From NCBI GenBank assembly GCA_900553885.1, contig USFD01000007.1:1-55405 (forward strand): a DNA stretch of 55,405 bases, given 5' to 3'. The translations under genes were made by a program, and so were the position numbers. The notes below the pieces were generated by a model. That model was not told the origin of the DNA, did no database searches, and worked only from the letters and a program-made list of their open reading frames with translations. Positions 43,440 to 51,390 of the stretch are shown here, one piece after another. Position 1 is the first letter of the stretch. The number at the start of each line of letters is the position of its first letter. The stretch comes from an uncultured Ruminococcus sp. Its GTDB lineage: Bacteria > Bacillota > Clostridia > Lachnospirales > Lachnospiraceae.

Positions 43440-44108
43440 ATTTCAAACCAGAAAATTCTCTATGAACGGCTTGCGAAGCTGGAAGGAGAGATCCAGAAAC
43501 TTAACAACACGGTTTTTGCACTGAAAACCACCGATATCCGTGCATATCCGGAAAACTACGGGGATCTGAGTATGAATGCTGCATTGCGGGCGGAACGGAT
43601 CGCCTGCCAGATGCGGAACCTGGTCTGTCTGGCCGCCCCGGAAAAACGGAGCGGATACTTAAAAGAAGCGGCAGATGCCCAGGGGATTGAGATCCGGCAG
43701 GACGAAGATCTGATCTCCATTACGCTTCCGGGCCTGCTTCCCAAAAGAAAGCAGCACGTCAACGCTGCCTTTCTCCATGAGCCGCTGAACTATGCACTGC
43801 AGAACTACCTGACGGTCCATTCCCTTCCCCTGTACCGGGAATGTGTGGTCTGCTTCAGCCAGATCTATGACCGGAACGGCCCATTTGACCGGGTACGTGA
43901 TTACGATAACCTGGAGTTCAAACAGCTTCTGGACACGATTGCCACCTATATCATGGTGGATGACAGCGGGCTTTACTGCGACTCCTACCACACCACGGAG
44001 CTGGGAGATACGGATCATACTGTCATCTATGTGATGGGAAAATCCCGGTTTCCCCAGTGGCTGAAAGGACGGAAAAACGAGATTGAAACCATATCGGAAA
44101 TTTCATGA
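43440..44108 (+). CDS. DUF6100-like element protein, with ATT start codon
   Basis: This 222-residue protein resembles DUF6100. Its open frame has no ATG until codon 45 (43572). AAGGAGG stands at the normal distance (9 bases) from ATT at 43440, which gives ISNQKILYERLAKLEGEI, a natural coiled-coil N-terminus, so I choose ATT as the start. Initiation at ATT is rare. The stop of the upstream gene lies 6 bases earlier, so translation may be coupled. Confidence 0.6.
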   Translation: MSNQKILYERLAKLEGEIQKLNNTVFALKTTDIRAYPENYGDLSMNAALRAERIACQMRNLVCLAAPEKRSGYLKEAADAQGIEIRQDEDLISITLPGLLPKRKQHVNAAFLHEPLNYALQNYLTVHSLPLYRECVVCFSQIYDRNGPFDRVRDYDNLEFKQLLDTIATYIMVDDSGLYCDSYHTTELGDTDHTVIYVMGKSRFPQWLKGRKNEIETISEIS

Positions 44109-44148
44109 TTTTTCCGTCATTTTATCCGACATTGGTAAAACATCCTTT

Positions 44149-44173
44149 GAAAGCAGGAAATCCCTGCTTTTTT
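44149..44173 (+). terminator. Terminator after the DUF6100-like gene
   Basis: AGCAGG (44151-44156) and CCTGCT (44162-44167) form a short stem, followed by T7. Confidence 0.7.
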
Positions 44174-44195
44174 TGTTTGCCGGGAAGCACAACTT

Positions 44196-44223
44196 TTTAC
44201 CCAAGTACAGACTTACATGGGTA
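44196..44223. promoter_or_regulatory. Inverted repeat upstream of the transfer genes
   Basis: TTACCCA (44196-44202) and TGGGTAA (44217-44223) form a 7+14+7 dyad. The 14 bases between them (AGTACAGACTTACA) resemble the GTACAGCTTACA segment of the operator at 42814. It lies 26 bases before the start at 44250 and is probably an operator. Confidence 0.4.
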
Positions 44224-44249
44224 ACTACCGGAAGGAGGGGTGACTGATT

Positions 44250-45356
44250 TTGTATCCTTCTACCTCCCAGAAATACAGGCTCCTGGAAATGGTCGCTCTT
44301 TGCGGGGAATTTCCTGCTGACCAGCTTACCCGTCTGATCCCAAGCCCCTCTTATGGAGAAAAGCTCATTACAGAGTTAAAGGCACAAAAACTGCTGCGGA
44401 CTCACTATCGGGATCATTTAAGGGGCTATCGCCTGACCGGACGGGCTAAACAGATGCTCCTTGCTCAAAATCCGGAGCGTTTCCGTGACTTCCTCACCGG
44501 GAATACCGAAACCAATCAGGTCCGAAGCGAAGTAACCCGTCGGCTGCGTCTGTACCAGAAAGCAGAAACCTATCTGACTCTCCTAAGCGCCGGCATCCCG
44601 TTCTTTGCTGACCAGAAACCGGATATTTTCAGGGAAGGCCGCGAAGCCGGTATCCTCACTATGGGAAACCTGCCCCTTTTTTACTCATCACGGGAGTTTA
44701 AGCACATCGGTTCAGAGGCAACCAAGATCAGAAATTCCCGGAGCATGGGGGTGCTGCTTGCTCCCCACTGTGCCTATGCACTGTATAACACCGGTGACCA
44801 TGTACTCAAGTGGGAATACCGGACAGAGGTACGGCTGAACGCCTTCCTGCAGCATTACCTGCAGGATTTCCCCTATACGGGACATCCGAAAGTCCGGGCA
44901 ATCCTGACCGGGAAGGACATGGACACCGCTTACCAGCTCCTGACCAGTACCGGCGGATACAAAAAGAGTCTGTTTGTAGCGGATACATCCTATGAACACT
45001 TTCACTATCTGCCAAACACACCGGAAGGTGAAACGCTTTTGAAACTGCTGGTCCGGCCACGGCTCATGAAACAGCTGGACCAGTTACTGTTATCCGATTT
45101 AGGTTCCCGGCAGCCAGACCTTCCCATCGACCATGATGGGGTGGACGCTTCCGGGAACCCTGCGGTTCTTGCATATGATTTTGACTTACACCGAATTAAC
45201 CGATTCAATACCGGACTGAATGTATACGGCAGAAAGGGGGTGATGATCTGCTTTGATTTCCAAATCCCCTGTCTAAAACGGTATCTGACCGCCGACATTC
45301 GGTTCTCCAGTATTGACCTCTCTAAATTCAGAAAGGGGTTTTTGCATGAACCGTAA
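44250..45356 (+). CDS. conserved element protein with N-terminal winged helix, TTG start
   Basis: This 368-residue protein starts at TTG, 9 bases after GGAGGGG. The N-terminal 75 residues are like a winged helix (KYRLLEMVALCGEFPADQLTRLI; LRGYRLTGRAKQMLL). The rest is not recognised; a relation to replication-relaxation proteins (PF13814) is possible but weak. It overlaps traG by 11 bases, so it is likely a transfer or mobilisation accessory protein. The last 40 residues end in a hydrophilic DLSKFRKGFLHEP. Confidence 0.5.
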   Translation: MYPSTSQKYRLLEMVALCGEFPADQLTRLIPSPSYGEKLITELKAQKLLRTHYRDHLRGYRLTGRAKQMLLAQNPERFRDFLTGNTETNQVRSEVTRRLRLYQKAETYLTLLSAGIPFFADQKPDIFREGREAGILTMGNLPLFYSSREFKHIGSEATKIRNSRSMGVLLAPHCAYALYNTGDHVLKWEYRTEVRLNAFLQHYLQDFPYTGHPKVRAILTGKDMDTAYQLLTSTGGYKKSLFVADTSYEHFHYLPNTPEGETLLKLLVRPRLMKQLDQLLLSDLGSRQPDLPIDHDGVDASGNPAVLAYDFDLHRINRFNTGLNVYGRKGVMICFDFQIPCLKRYLTADIRFSSIDLSKFRKGFLHEP

Positions 45357-47346
45357 ATGGTGGAAGCTCATTTATCTGCTTCCCATCAGCCTCTGCACCT
45401 TATATGCAGGCGGCTATATCGCTCAGTTTATCCGAAACTATCGCATCTGGACTGCCGCCGGTAACACGCCGGGCAATGGCAGTTCCCCACAGATGCCATC
45501 CCCGCATCCGGCAGCCTGTTTCCAGGCAGTCACCGATTTTCCGTATAACCTGTATGGGATTGGGATCTGCCTTGTGGTATTTGGGCTGCTGATTTTTTTG
45601 CTCATGCGGATGGGCTATGACCGCAACGGCGAAGTCGCAGACCGGGAACGGAACCTGAACTACTCGACCAAAGGCACCTATGGCACCTCCGGGTTCATGA
45701 CGCCGGAGGAGATGCATAAAGTCCTGGAGCTGACTTCTGATGTAAAGAAAAGCAAAGGCACCATATTAGGCAAGCTGAACGGCAAGGCCGTCTGCCTGCC
45801 CTACCACACCTATATGAATCGGAATGTGGCAGTCTACGGCTCCAGCGGCTCCATGAAGAGCCGTGCCTATGTCCGAAATGCTATCTTCCAAAGTGTTGCC
45901 CGCGGAATTGACGGACCAGGAGAAAGTCTCATCATTACCGATCCGAAATCCGAACTCTATGAAAGTATGTCCGTGTATCTGGAGAATGAAGGCTATACCG
46001 TCAAATGTTTCAACCTGGTCAACCCGGAAAACTCCGACAGCTGGAACTGTCTTATGGAGATTAACGGGTCTGAGACAATGGCTCAGGTCTTGGCGGATGT
46101 CATCATCCAGAATACCGGCTCTGCTAAAGGGGATCATTTCTGGGATAATGCGGAAATGAACTTGTTAAAAGCCCTGGTTCTGTATGTGGATCAGGGCTTT
46201 CCGCCGGAAGCCAAAAATATCGGGCAGGTGTACAAGCTGCTGACTATGAGTTCCGAGAAAGAATTGAACAGCCTGTTTGACCTGCTTCCGGTATCCCATC
46301 CGGCAAAAGTGCCTTACTGCATCTATAAGCAGGCCAGCGACACGGTGCGCTCCGGTGTCATCATCGGGTTAGGTGCCAGGCTGCAGGTGTTCCAGAACAA
46401 GATGATCCGGCAGATCACCTCCTATGACGAGATCGATCTGACGCTGCCGGGCAAACAGAAATGTGCGTATTTCTGTATCACCTCAGACCAGGACAGCACC
46501 TTTGATTTCCTCTCCTCCCTGTTCATGACTTTTATCTTTATCAAGCTGGTCCGTTTTGCGGATAAAGAAGGGGAGGACGGAAAGCTGCCGGTTCCGGTAC
46601 ATATTCTGGCGGACGAGCTGGCCAATACCGGCGCCATCTTGGAGCTGAACAAAAAAATTTCCGTTATCCGGAGCCGAAATTTAAGCATTTCCTGTATTTT
46701 CCAGAATTTGCCCCAGATGCAAAACCGGTATCCACTAAACCAGTGGCAGGAAATTATCGGGAATTGTGACAGCCAGTTATTCTTAGGCTGTACCGATGAA
46801 GTGACCGCCACCTTTATATCCAACCGGTCCGGAGATGTGACGGTTGGAGTCAGCAGCGAAGCCAAACAGCTCAATTCCTGGCGGGTGTCGGACTACACGC
46901 CGGAGTACCGGCAGACCAGATCCATCGGGAAGCGCAAGCTCTTAACGCCGGATGAGATTCAGCGGCTGCCCTTAAATAAGGCGCTTATCATCCTGCGGGG
47001 ACAGAAAATCCTGGAAGTGGAGAAATACGATTATACGCTCCACCCGGATTCCAAAAAACTGATTCCAAGAAAAGCAGCAGACCACGTTCCCCAGTGGCGG
47101 GCGATGGCCGAGCAGGAAGAATACGACTATACACCGACTCTTGCGGAGAATTTAAAGAAAAAGCCCCGGCCTGGCCGCAGCGGCAGACGCCCTGCCTTTC
47201 CCTCTCAGGAGAAACCGCTTCGACGGGAACCGGACAAACACGCTTACCCTTCCGGGCAGCCGGAAGAGCTTAGTGACCTGCCGGAAGAATTTCCGGAGTT
47301 TCCAGAGGAGATTGTTCCGCTGGATAAAGATTCCATAATGTCTTGA
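45346..47346 (+). CDS. traG: VirD4/TraG-type conjugative coupling ATPase
   Basis: This 666-residue coupling protein links the relaxosome to the type IV secretion channel. Two membrane segments lie at about residues 7-29 and 70-88. Walker A is GSSGSMKS (165-172) and Walker B is HILADELANTG (419-429, with D423-E424). The C-terminal tail beyond residue 590 is Pro/Glu-rich. The start at 45346 is preceded by AAAGGGG. It shows that the element is (or was) conjugative or mobilisable. Relaxase and channel genes are not in this window and may be beyond the right end. Confidence 0.9.
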   Translation: MNRKWWKLIYLLPISLCTLYAGGYIAQFIRNYRIWTAAGNTPGNGSSPQMPSPHPAACFQAVTDFPYNLYGIGICLVVFGLLIFLLMRMGYDRNGEVADRERNLNYSTKGTYGTSGFMTPEEMHKVLELTSDVKKSKGTILGKLNGKAVCLPYHTYMNRNVAVYGSSGSMKSRAYVRNAIFQSVARGIDGPGESLIITDPKSELYESMSVYLENEGYTVKCFNLVNPENSDSWNCLMEINGSETMAQVLADVIIQNTGSAKGDHFWDNAEMNLLKALVLYVDQGFPPEAKNIGQVYKLLTMSSEKELNSLFDLLPVSHPAKVPYCIYKQASDTVRSGVIIGLGARLQVFQNKMIRQITSYDEIDLTLPGKQKCAYFCITSDQDSTFDFLSSLFMTFIFIKLVRFADKEGEDGKLPVPVHILADELANTGAILELNKKISVIRSRNLSISCIFQNLPQMQNRYPLNQWQEIIGNCDSQLFLGCTDEVTATFISNRSGDVTVGVSSEAKQLNSWRVSDYTPEYRQTRSIGKRKLLTPDEIQRLPLNKALIILRGQKILEVEKYDYTLHPDSKKLIPRKAADHVPQWRAMAEQEEYDYTPTLAENLKKKPRPGRSGRRPAFPSQEKPLRREPDKHAYPSGQPEELSDLPEEFPEFPEEIVPLDKDSIMS

Positions 47347-47366
47347 TTTATGAAAGGAGGCAGCTT

Positions 47367-48293
47367 ATGCCAAACGAACTGAACCATGCAACATCTATCC
47401 TTACCCTGGACGCCGATGCTCAGCTGGAAACGCCGCAGTCCAAAGCGGATCTCATCTGGCACGAGATCCAGAACGCCTACCGCACCCGGAAAATCCTCAC
47501 CGGGAAACTGGGCGGCATTGAAAAAACGGAGGCCGGCAGTCTGATCGCCATTGTCTATTATAAGGACTTCCGTACCGTCATCCCCATCTCCGAAATGATG
47601 CTCAATCTTGTCCAGGATAACGCCCACGATTACGGGGAGCTTTCCCTGCGGCAGAATAAAATCCTCAATAATATGCTGGGGTGTGAGATTGATTTTCTGG
47701 TGAAAGGATTAGATACCAAGACACGCAGCATTGTGGCAAGCCGGAAGGAAGCCATGCTGAAGAAACGCCAGATTTTCTATCTGGATACCGATGCATCCGG
47801 AAAGCCCAAGGTCTGCGAAGACCGCATCGTGCAGGCCAGAGTGATCGCTGTGGCAGAAAAGGTTGTCCGTGCTGAAATTTTTGGCGTGGAAATTTCCATC
47901 CTGGCAAGGGATCTATCCTTTGACTGGCTGGGAGACGCCAGGGAGCGGTTCCGTGTGGGGGATCACATCCTGGTACGGATCCTGGATGTAAAAGCAGAGT
48001 CTCCGGAGCAGATTACCGTCCATGCAGATGTCAAAAGCGTAGAAGGCAATACCAGCAAGGAAAATATGAAGAAATGCAAGGTGCAGGGCAAATATGCCGG
48101 TGTTGTGGAAGATATCCACAAAGGCACCGTATTCGTCCGGCTCTCGATTGGCGTCAACGCCATCGCCCATTCCTGCTATGATCCCCGTACCGTAGGGAAA
48201 AAGGATGAGGTATCCTTTGTCGTTACGCATATTGATGAGGAGCGCAATGTGGCGGTGGGGCTTATTACCCGGATTATCCGGCAGAACCTGTAA
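47367..48293 (+). CDS. S1-domain RNA-binding protein
   Basis: This 308-residue protein has two S1-like OB-fold regions: FRVGDHILVRILDVKAES (about residues 190-207) and GKYAGVVEDIHKGTVFVRLSIG, followed by DEVSFVVTHIDEERNVAVGLI. The N-terminal part is unrecognised. It follows traG by 20 bases with GGAGG, so it is in the transfer operon. S1-domain proteins are seen in some Clostridia elements, perhaps for translation control. Confidence 0.65.
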   Translation: MPNELNHATSILTLDADAQLETPQSKADLIWHEIQNAYRTRKILTGKLGGIEKTEAGSLIAIVYYKDFRTVIPISEMMLNLVQDNAHDYGELSLRQNKILNNMLGCEIDFLVKGLDTKTRSIVASRKEAMLKKRQIFYLDTDASGKPKVCEDRIVQARVIAVAEKVVRAEIFGVEISILARDLSFDWLGDARERFRVGDHILVRILDVKAESPEQITVHADVKSVEGNTSKENMKKCKVQGKYAGVVEDIHKGTVFVRLSIGVNAIAHSCYDPRTVGKKDEVSFVVTHIDEERNVAVGLITRIIRQNL

Positions 48294-48409
48294 AAAAGAA
48301 AACGGCAGCACTGTAATATTCGTCTGCAGAGCTGCCATTTCCTACAATTGAACCAGAAAGACGGATGCTTTTCGATCTTGCCCTCTAGTGAAAAAGGAGG
48401 GTGATGCCC

Positions 48410-48493
48410 ATGACTATCACAGAAGTCCTGACTTTACTGTTAGTTATTTTTGCGGCTTTGACTTACATAGATAATCGACATAATAAGAAATAG
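48410..48493 (+). CDS. small holin-like type I toxin peptide
   Basis: This 27-residue peptide (MTITEVLTLLLVIFAALTYI plus a DNRHNKK tail) is a single membrane helix with a basic tail, like the putative holin-like toxins of Gram-positive bacteria (TxpA/BsrG type). It was too short for a routine gene list. GGAGG is 9 bases ahead of the ATG; a second in-frame ATG at 48404 is too close to it. The stop codon is within a hairpin, TAGCATCCT (48491-48499) with AGGATGCTA (48516-48524). A strong opposite promoter lies downstream. Confidence 0.7.
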   Translation: MTITEVLTLLLVIFAALTYIDNRHNKK

Positions 48494-48583
48494 CATCCTG
48501 TACCGTCCAAAGTCAAGGATGCTATCTCTGTATTACTTATAAATTGACTGAGGGCATCAGATTTTGCATCTGATTACCTTTCT
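48485..48583 (-). ncRNA. Candidate antisense RNA antitoxin
   Basis: A minus-strand promoter (48590-48618) should start RNA near 48583. The RNA would run leftwards through a small hairpin (ATCAGA/TCTGAT) and into the 3' end of the toxin gene, ending at the GATAGCATCCT stem whose far side on this strand is followed by TTTCTTATT. It therefore overlaps the toxin's 3' end and hairpin by about 40 bases, as in type I toxin-antitoxin systems. Endpoints are estimates. Confidence 0.6.
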
Positions 48584-48589
48584 GAGTTC

Positions 48590-48618
48590 ATTATACACTG
48601 GGGGATGCGAGAAATCAA
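48590..48618 (-). promoter_or_regulatory. Promoter of the antisense RNA
   Basis: On the minus strand TTGATT (48613-48618), an exact 17-base spacer and TATAAT (48590-48595). It lies 97 bases beyond the toxin stop and has no gene of its own downstream. Confidence 0.7.
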
Positions 48619-48701
48619 GTCCCCCAGTTTTATATTTATCCACGCCCCTGGCGAACCTGGCAATTCCAATTTTCTGCACTACAACTTAGGATTTGTCGTC
48701 A

Positions 48702-48956
48702 TCAAAGCAGTAAATTCATTACCGACATAATCGTTCCGGCTTCACATTCTGCGTAATCAAGAGTATTGTCTGGATATAAATATACTTTTGAAAATTCTTT
48801 TGCCTTTTCTTTTACTTCGTCGCTAATAATTACCGAATTACAGTTCTTGCAATGTAATACAGGTGCATTTATGACTTTTATACTTTTTCCGTTAATAGCC
48901 ATAGAAAATTCGCCGGTTTCTGAGTGCAATGTGTTATGACATTTCATACATTTCAT
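48702..48956 (-). CDS. YgiT-type zinc-finger protein
   Basis: This 84-residue protein has CMKC near the N-terminus (C3, C6) and HCKNC (near residue 35), the two CxxC pairs of YgiT/MqsA-type zinc fingers. No MqsR-like toxin or DNA-binding HTH is attached. GGAGG precedes the start. It is the last gene of the array and may be an orphan antitoxin or immunity-type gene. Confidence 0.6.
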   Translation of the reverse strand: MKCMKCHNTLHSETGEFSMAINGKSIKVINAPVLHCKNCNSVIISDEVKEKAKEFSKVYLYPDNTLDYAECEAGTIMSVMNLLL

Positions 48957-49026
48957 TGTAAATCCTCCTTGAAAAATTCCAATTCGACAACTTAGGATTT
49001 TCCCTTTAAGGCATCATCCATTTTTG

Positions 49027-49215
49027 CTATTTCTCTTGATGATTTTTTTGATAATCAATCACCGTACCTATAACAATTCCAATCAATATTCCGATACTTG
49101 CACAAATAGGAATGGCAAAAATATTTTGTAAAAACACCCATGCCAACACACCTATGCAGCCACCCACAATAAATCCCGTTAATAAGCCAATAGTTAAATA
49201 TCTATTGTTTTTCAT
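49027..49215 (-). CDS. small two-helix membrane protein
   Basis: The 62-residue product has two membrane segments rich in glycine (LTIGLLTGFIVGGCIGVLAW and ICASIGILIGIVIGTVI) and a basic DYQKNHQEK tail. In a proposed immunity array it could protect against a membrane-acting toxin, but no family was recognised. Confidence 0.5.
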   Translation of the reverse strand: MKNNRYLTIGLLTGFIVGGCIGVLAWVFLQNIFAIPICASIGILIGIVIGTVIDYQKNHQEK

Positions 49216-49253
49216 ATTGCTATATCCCCTCTAGCTTAGGAGTTGACGTATTC

Positions 49254-49451
49254 TCAAAGAAGTTCCAATGCTCTTTTATACAATGGGTCTAATTCGCACC
49301 CGCAATTTCCACATTCTTTATCAGCCTGCTTAATTGCTGATACTAAAGCATTTTTATCAGCTTCTCCATCTAACCATTGTTGTGCGGGAACAGCTATTAA
49401 ATCCCAATCTGACGCAGCAAATTTTTCCATGATAGATTTTAATTCTTCCAT
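49254..49451 (-). CDS. small acidic protein with CGNCGC motif
   Basis: The 65-residue product (start MEELKSIMEKFAASDWDLIA) contains a CGNCGCELDPLYK segment near its end. A good ribosome binding site (AAGGAGAAC) precedes it. Not recognised. Size, acidity and place fit an immunity protein. The recurring array motif is rearranged at its 3' end, and TTCCAAT falls within the last codons. Confidence 0.5.
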   Translation of the reverse strand: MEELKSIMEKFAASDWDLIAVPAQQWLDGEADKNALVSAIKQADKECGNCGCELDPLYKRALELL

Positions 49452-49518
49452 AAAGTTCTCCTTTCAGGCTTAAAAATTCCAATTTTCTGCTCTACAACTT
49501 AGAATTTACTGTTTCAAA

Positions 49519-49866
49519 TTAATTCTCATTTAATGATTGTTCAATAAAATCCTTTACTGCATATATATCTTTAAATTCCTTGTACTTTGGAAATCCGTCT
49601 ATGTTATTATCCACCGAATACGTCAGCGAAAAAATATAATAAATGTCTTTCCCATTTTCACTTCCGGTAACATACAATACATCCCCATTCCCTTCGCACT
49701 TTGCCACTGCCCATATCCTTCTATTATACAGAAAATGATTATTTCCAATTTCTTTTTTTAATTCTTCAACCAAAGTTCCGTTTGATTGCGATAACGGTAT
49801 CATGTGCCAAGTAAAATCTTTACCATATTTATCATACAAATCACAAAACACTTCTTCCGCTGTCAT
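49519..49866 (-). CDS. unrecognised small protein of the array
   Basis: This 115-residue protein starts at the ATG at 49866 (MTAEEVFCDLYDKYG) after AAGGAG; a longer frame lacks a site. It has alternating beta and helix segments (NRRIWAVAKCEGNGDVLYV, IYYIFSLTYS), a common look for Imm-type proteins such as SUKH relatives, but no diagnostic motif. Confidence 0.5.
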   Translation of the reverse strand: MTAEEVFCDLYDKYGKDFTWHMIPLSQSNGTLVEELKKEIGNNHFLYNRRIWAVAKCEGNGDVLYVTGSENGKDIYYIFSLTYSVDNNIDGFPKYKEFKDIYAVKDFIEQSLNEN

Positions 49867-49917
49867 AAAAAAATTTCTCCTTATCACTTCAAATTATCTG
49901 GACTACAAATTAGGATT

Positions 49918-50469
49918 TTATGCTATAAGTTTATATCTGTTATTCACATGTAATTCAAGCAATTCATGCGTAATATATTCTTTATGTCTCCATTCTATCT
50001 GTTTATACTCTTCTGAAGAATAATCCGTAATAAAATCAGTCATCTCAGTATAGGGAGCTATTTTTTTAACTTTTATCTTCAGTTGTTCATATATTTTTTT
50101 CATACATTCAGGACAATCAATCCTCTTTTCTTGAGCATTATAATATCCTGTGTTTAAAAACAGCCTGCCGCGCGATATTTCTTTTCTATCATGCCATATG
50201 CGTGAGAAGTTAGCTTCAATTACAACATTTCCAGATTTGTTATATCCGCCAATTTGTTGCTTATCATCTTGTAACTGAATAAGCACCTTTTCTGTTTCTG
50301 GCAAATAGAAAAAATATTTCTTATAATCTGGCTGTACAATATCAACTGAATTGCTGCTAACAATTTTGCCATTTTCTTGTTTACCTACCATACAGCCAAT
50401 ATCCAATGCGTATTGGGCTAACTGTCGAAAATCATTGAACTCCATATAATAGTTTATTTGTTTTCCCAT
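49918..50469 (-). CDS. unrecognised 183-residue protein of the array
   Basis: The product starts MGKQINYYMEFNDFRQLAQYA and has a central segment ISRGRLFLNTGYYNAQEKR and CPECMKKIYEQLK (CxxC). It is not recognised. It ends close to the array motif: TTTTATGC (stop codon at 49918-49920) directly follows AGGA of the motif. GAGGTTGGG precedes the start. Confidence 0.5.
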   Translation of the reverse strand: MGKQINYYMEFNDFRQLAQYALDIGCMVGKQENGKIVSSNSVDIVQPDYKKYFFYLPETEKVLIQLQDDKQQIGGYNKSGNVVIEANFSRIWHDRKEISRGRLFLNTGYYNAQEKRIDCPECMKKIYEQLKIKVKKIAPYTEMTDFITDYSSEEYKQIEWRHKEYITHELLELHVNNRYKLIA

Positions 50470-50508
50470 AGCCCAACCTCCTCAAATTGGAATTTGTAGA
50501 CGAATGCG

Positions 50509-50928
50509 TTAAAACCAACCTGCTTTTTCGTCTCTGAATTGAGGCTCATTTCCGTGTTCATAAGGATCATAGTGATTGATGTTACAACCGAACTCTTTGA
50601 GGAACAAAATGTTGTTGTCACTTGTCCACTCAATAAGGGAAACTCCGTCAAACGCTTCAACCTTTCCATTTTTCATTTGATTTTTAAAGTACCATTCGAC
50701 TATCGTCTTATTTTCTTTGTGAAAGAACTGTTTTATATCCCATTGAAGAACGGTGCCTCGGGTATTCCATTCGTCAAACCAAAGTTTAATTTTTGCGGAG
50801 CCATGATACTCCGGCCCCCAACTTTCAATATAGAGGGAATTGCCTGCAAATATCTCGGAAATACCTAAGTCTTTCTTTTGTAGCCACATATCAAACCATA
50901 AACGGATAATCTTTTCTCTTTCATTCAT
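50509..50928 (-). CDS. NTF2/SnoaL-like domain protein
   Basis: This 139-residue protein has the cone-shaped NTF2-like pattern: an N-terminal helix pair (EKIIRLWFDMWLQKKD), YIESWGPEYHGSAKIKLWFDEW and a series of beta strands (TIVEWYFKNQMKNGKVEAFDG). Start at 50928 is preceded by GAGGTG; a longer frame crosses the array motif. NTF2-fold proteins occur among bacterial immunity proteins (NTF2-type Imm). The enzyme role, if any, is unknown. Confidence 0.6.
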   Translation of the reverse strand: MNEREKIIRLWFDMWLQKKDLGISEIFAGNSLYIESWGPEYHGSAKIKLWFDEWNTRGTVLQWDIKQFFHKENKTIVEWYFKNQMKNGKVEAFDGVSLIEWTSDNNILFLKEFGCNINHYDPYEHGNEPQFRDEKAGWF

Positions 50929-50962
50929 GATTAAACACCTCGATAACTTCCAATTCGACAAC

Positions 50963-51358
50963 TTAGGATTTATCATATAAAATATGCAAATCCCCGTCAA
51001 CAAACCCAATACCAACCGCTAAGTATTCTTTTAATTTGCTTGCATATTTGCCAGAAGAAAGATATTCATTTACTAAATCAATAAAAACCGTTTCCATTGA
51101 TTTCCAATCACTTTCGCACTCTATCACGAAAGGATTATCTCTTGTAGCAAATACTTCATCACAAGCCCAATCATCATCATCTTTATTGAAAGAAAATGTA
51201 CCGACTAACTCAATAGACCATTTGTTATCAGCATCTTCATATAGGTTAAAGTTAATCGCTTTTACATCATTATTCAATTCGTCCTTTAAAATCGAATCCA
51301 GCCATACAAAAAAATCTTTATTGCCTTTATCCAATTTTAACTTATCAAATAATCCCAT
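50963..51358 (-). CDS. unrecognised small protein ending in the array motif
   Basis: This 131-residue acidic protein starts MGLFDKLKLDKGNKDFFVWL after GGAGGTC. It contains WSIELVGTFSFNKDDDDWAC and ends IGFVDGDLHILYDKS. The final codons AAA TCC TAA belong to the recurring motif, so the motif supplies the stop. I recall similar proteins in toxin-immunity loci but cannot name the family. Confidence 0.55.
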   Translation of the reverse strand: MGLFDKLKLDKGNKDFFVWLDSILKDELNNDVKAINFNLYEDADNKWSIELVGTFSFNKDDDDWACDEVFATRDNPFVIECESDWKSMETVFIDLVNEYLSSGKYASKLKEYLAVGIGFVDGDLHILYDKS

Positions 51359-51390
51359 ACTAAGACCTCCACAACTTCCAATTTGTCTCT

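Larger units (their letters stand above)
48662..51387 (-). repeat. Recurring intergenic motif linking seven small genes
   Basis: Between the genes of this array the plus strand repeats a motif of the form TTCCAATT-(2-9 bases)-ACAACTTAGGATTT. Good copies: 48662-48694, 48976-49000, 49476-49507, 50945-50971; weaker or rearranged copies: 49232-49275, 49886-49919, 50482-50499 and 51371-51387. On the coding strand it reads AAATCCTAAGTTGT...AATTGGAA and lies at the stop codon: for the gene at 50963 the TAA of AAATCCTAA is itself the stop. Such shared junctions between unrelated genes are expected if gene cassettes were exchanged by homologous recombination. Confidence 0.65.

Noticed and set aside
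48662..51387. CRISPR or integron attC array
   Set aside because: The recurring motif is too irregular and the spacing is gene-sized, so it is not CRISPR. No integrase or conserved attC secondary structure was seen, so I treat it as a recombination scar motif instead.
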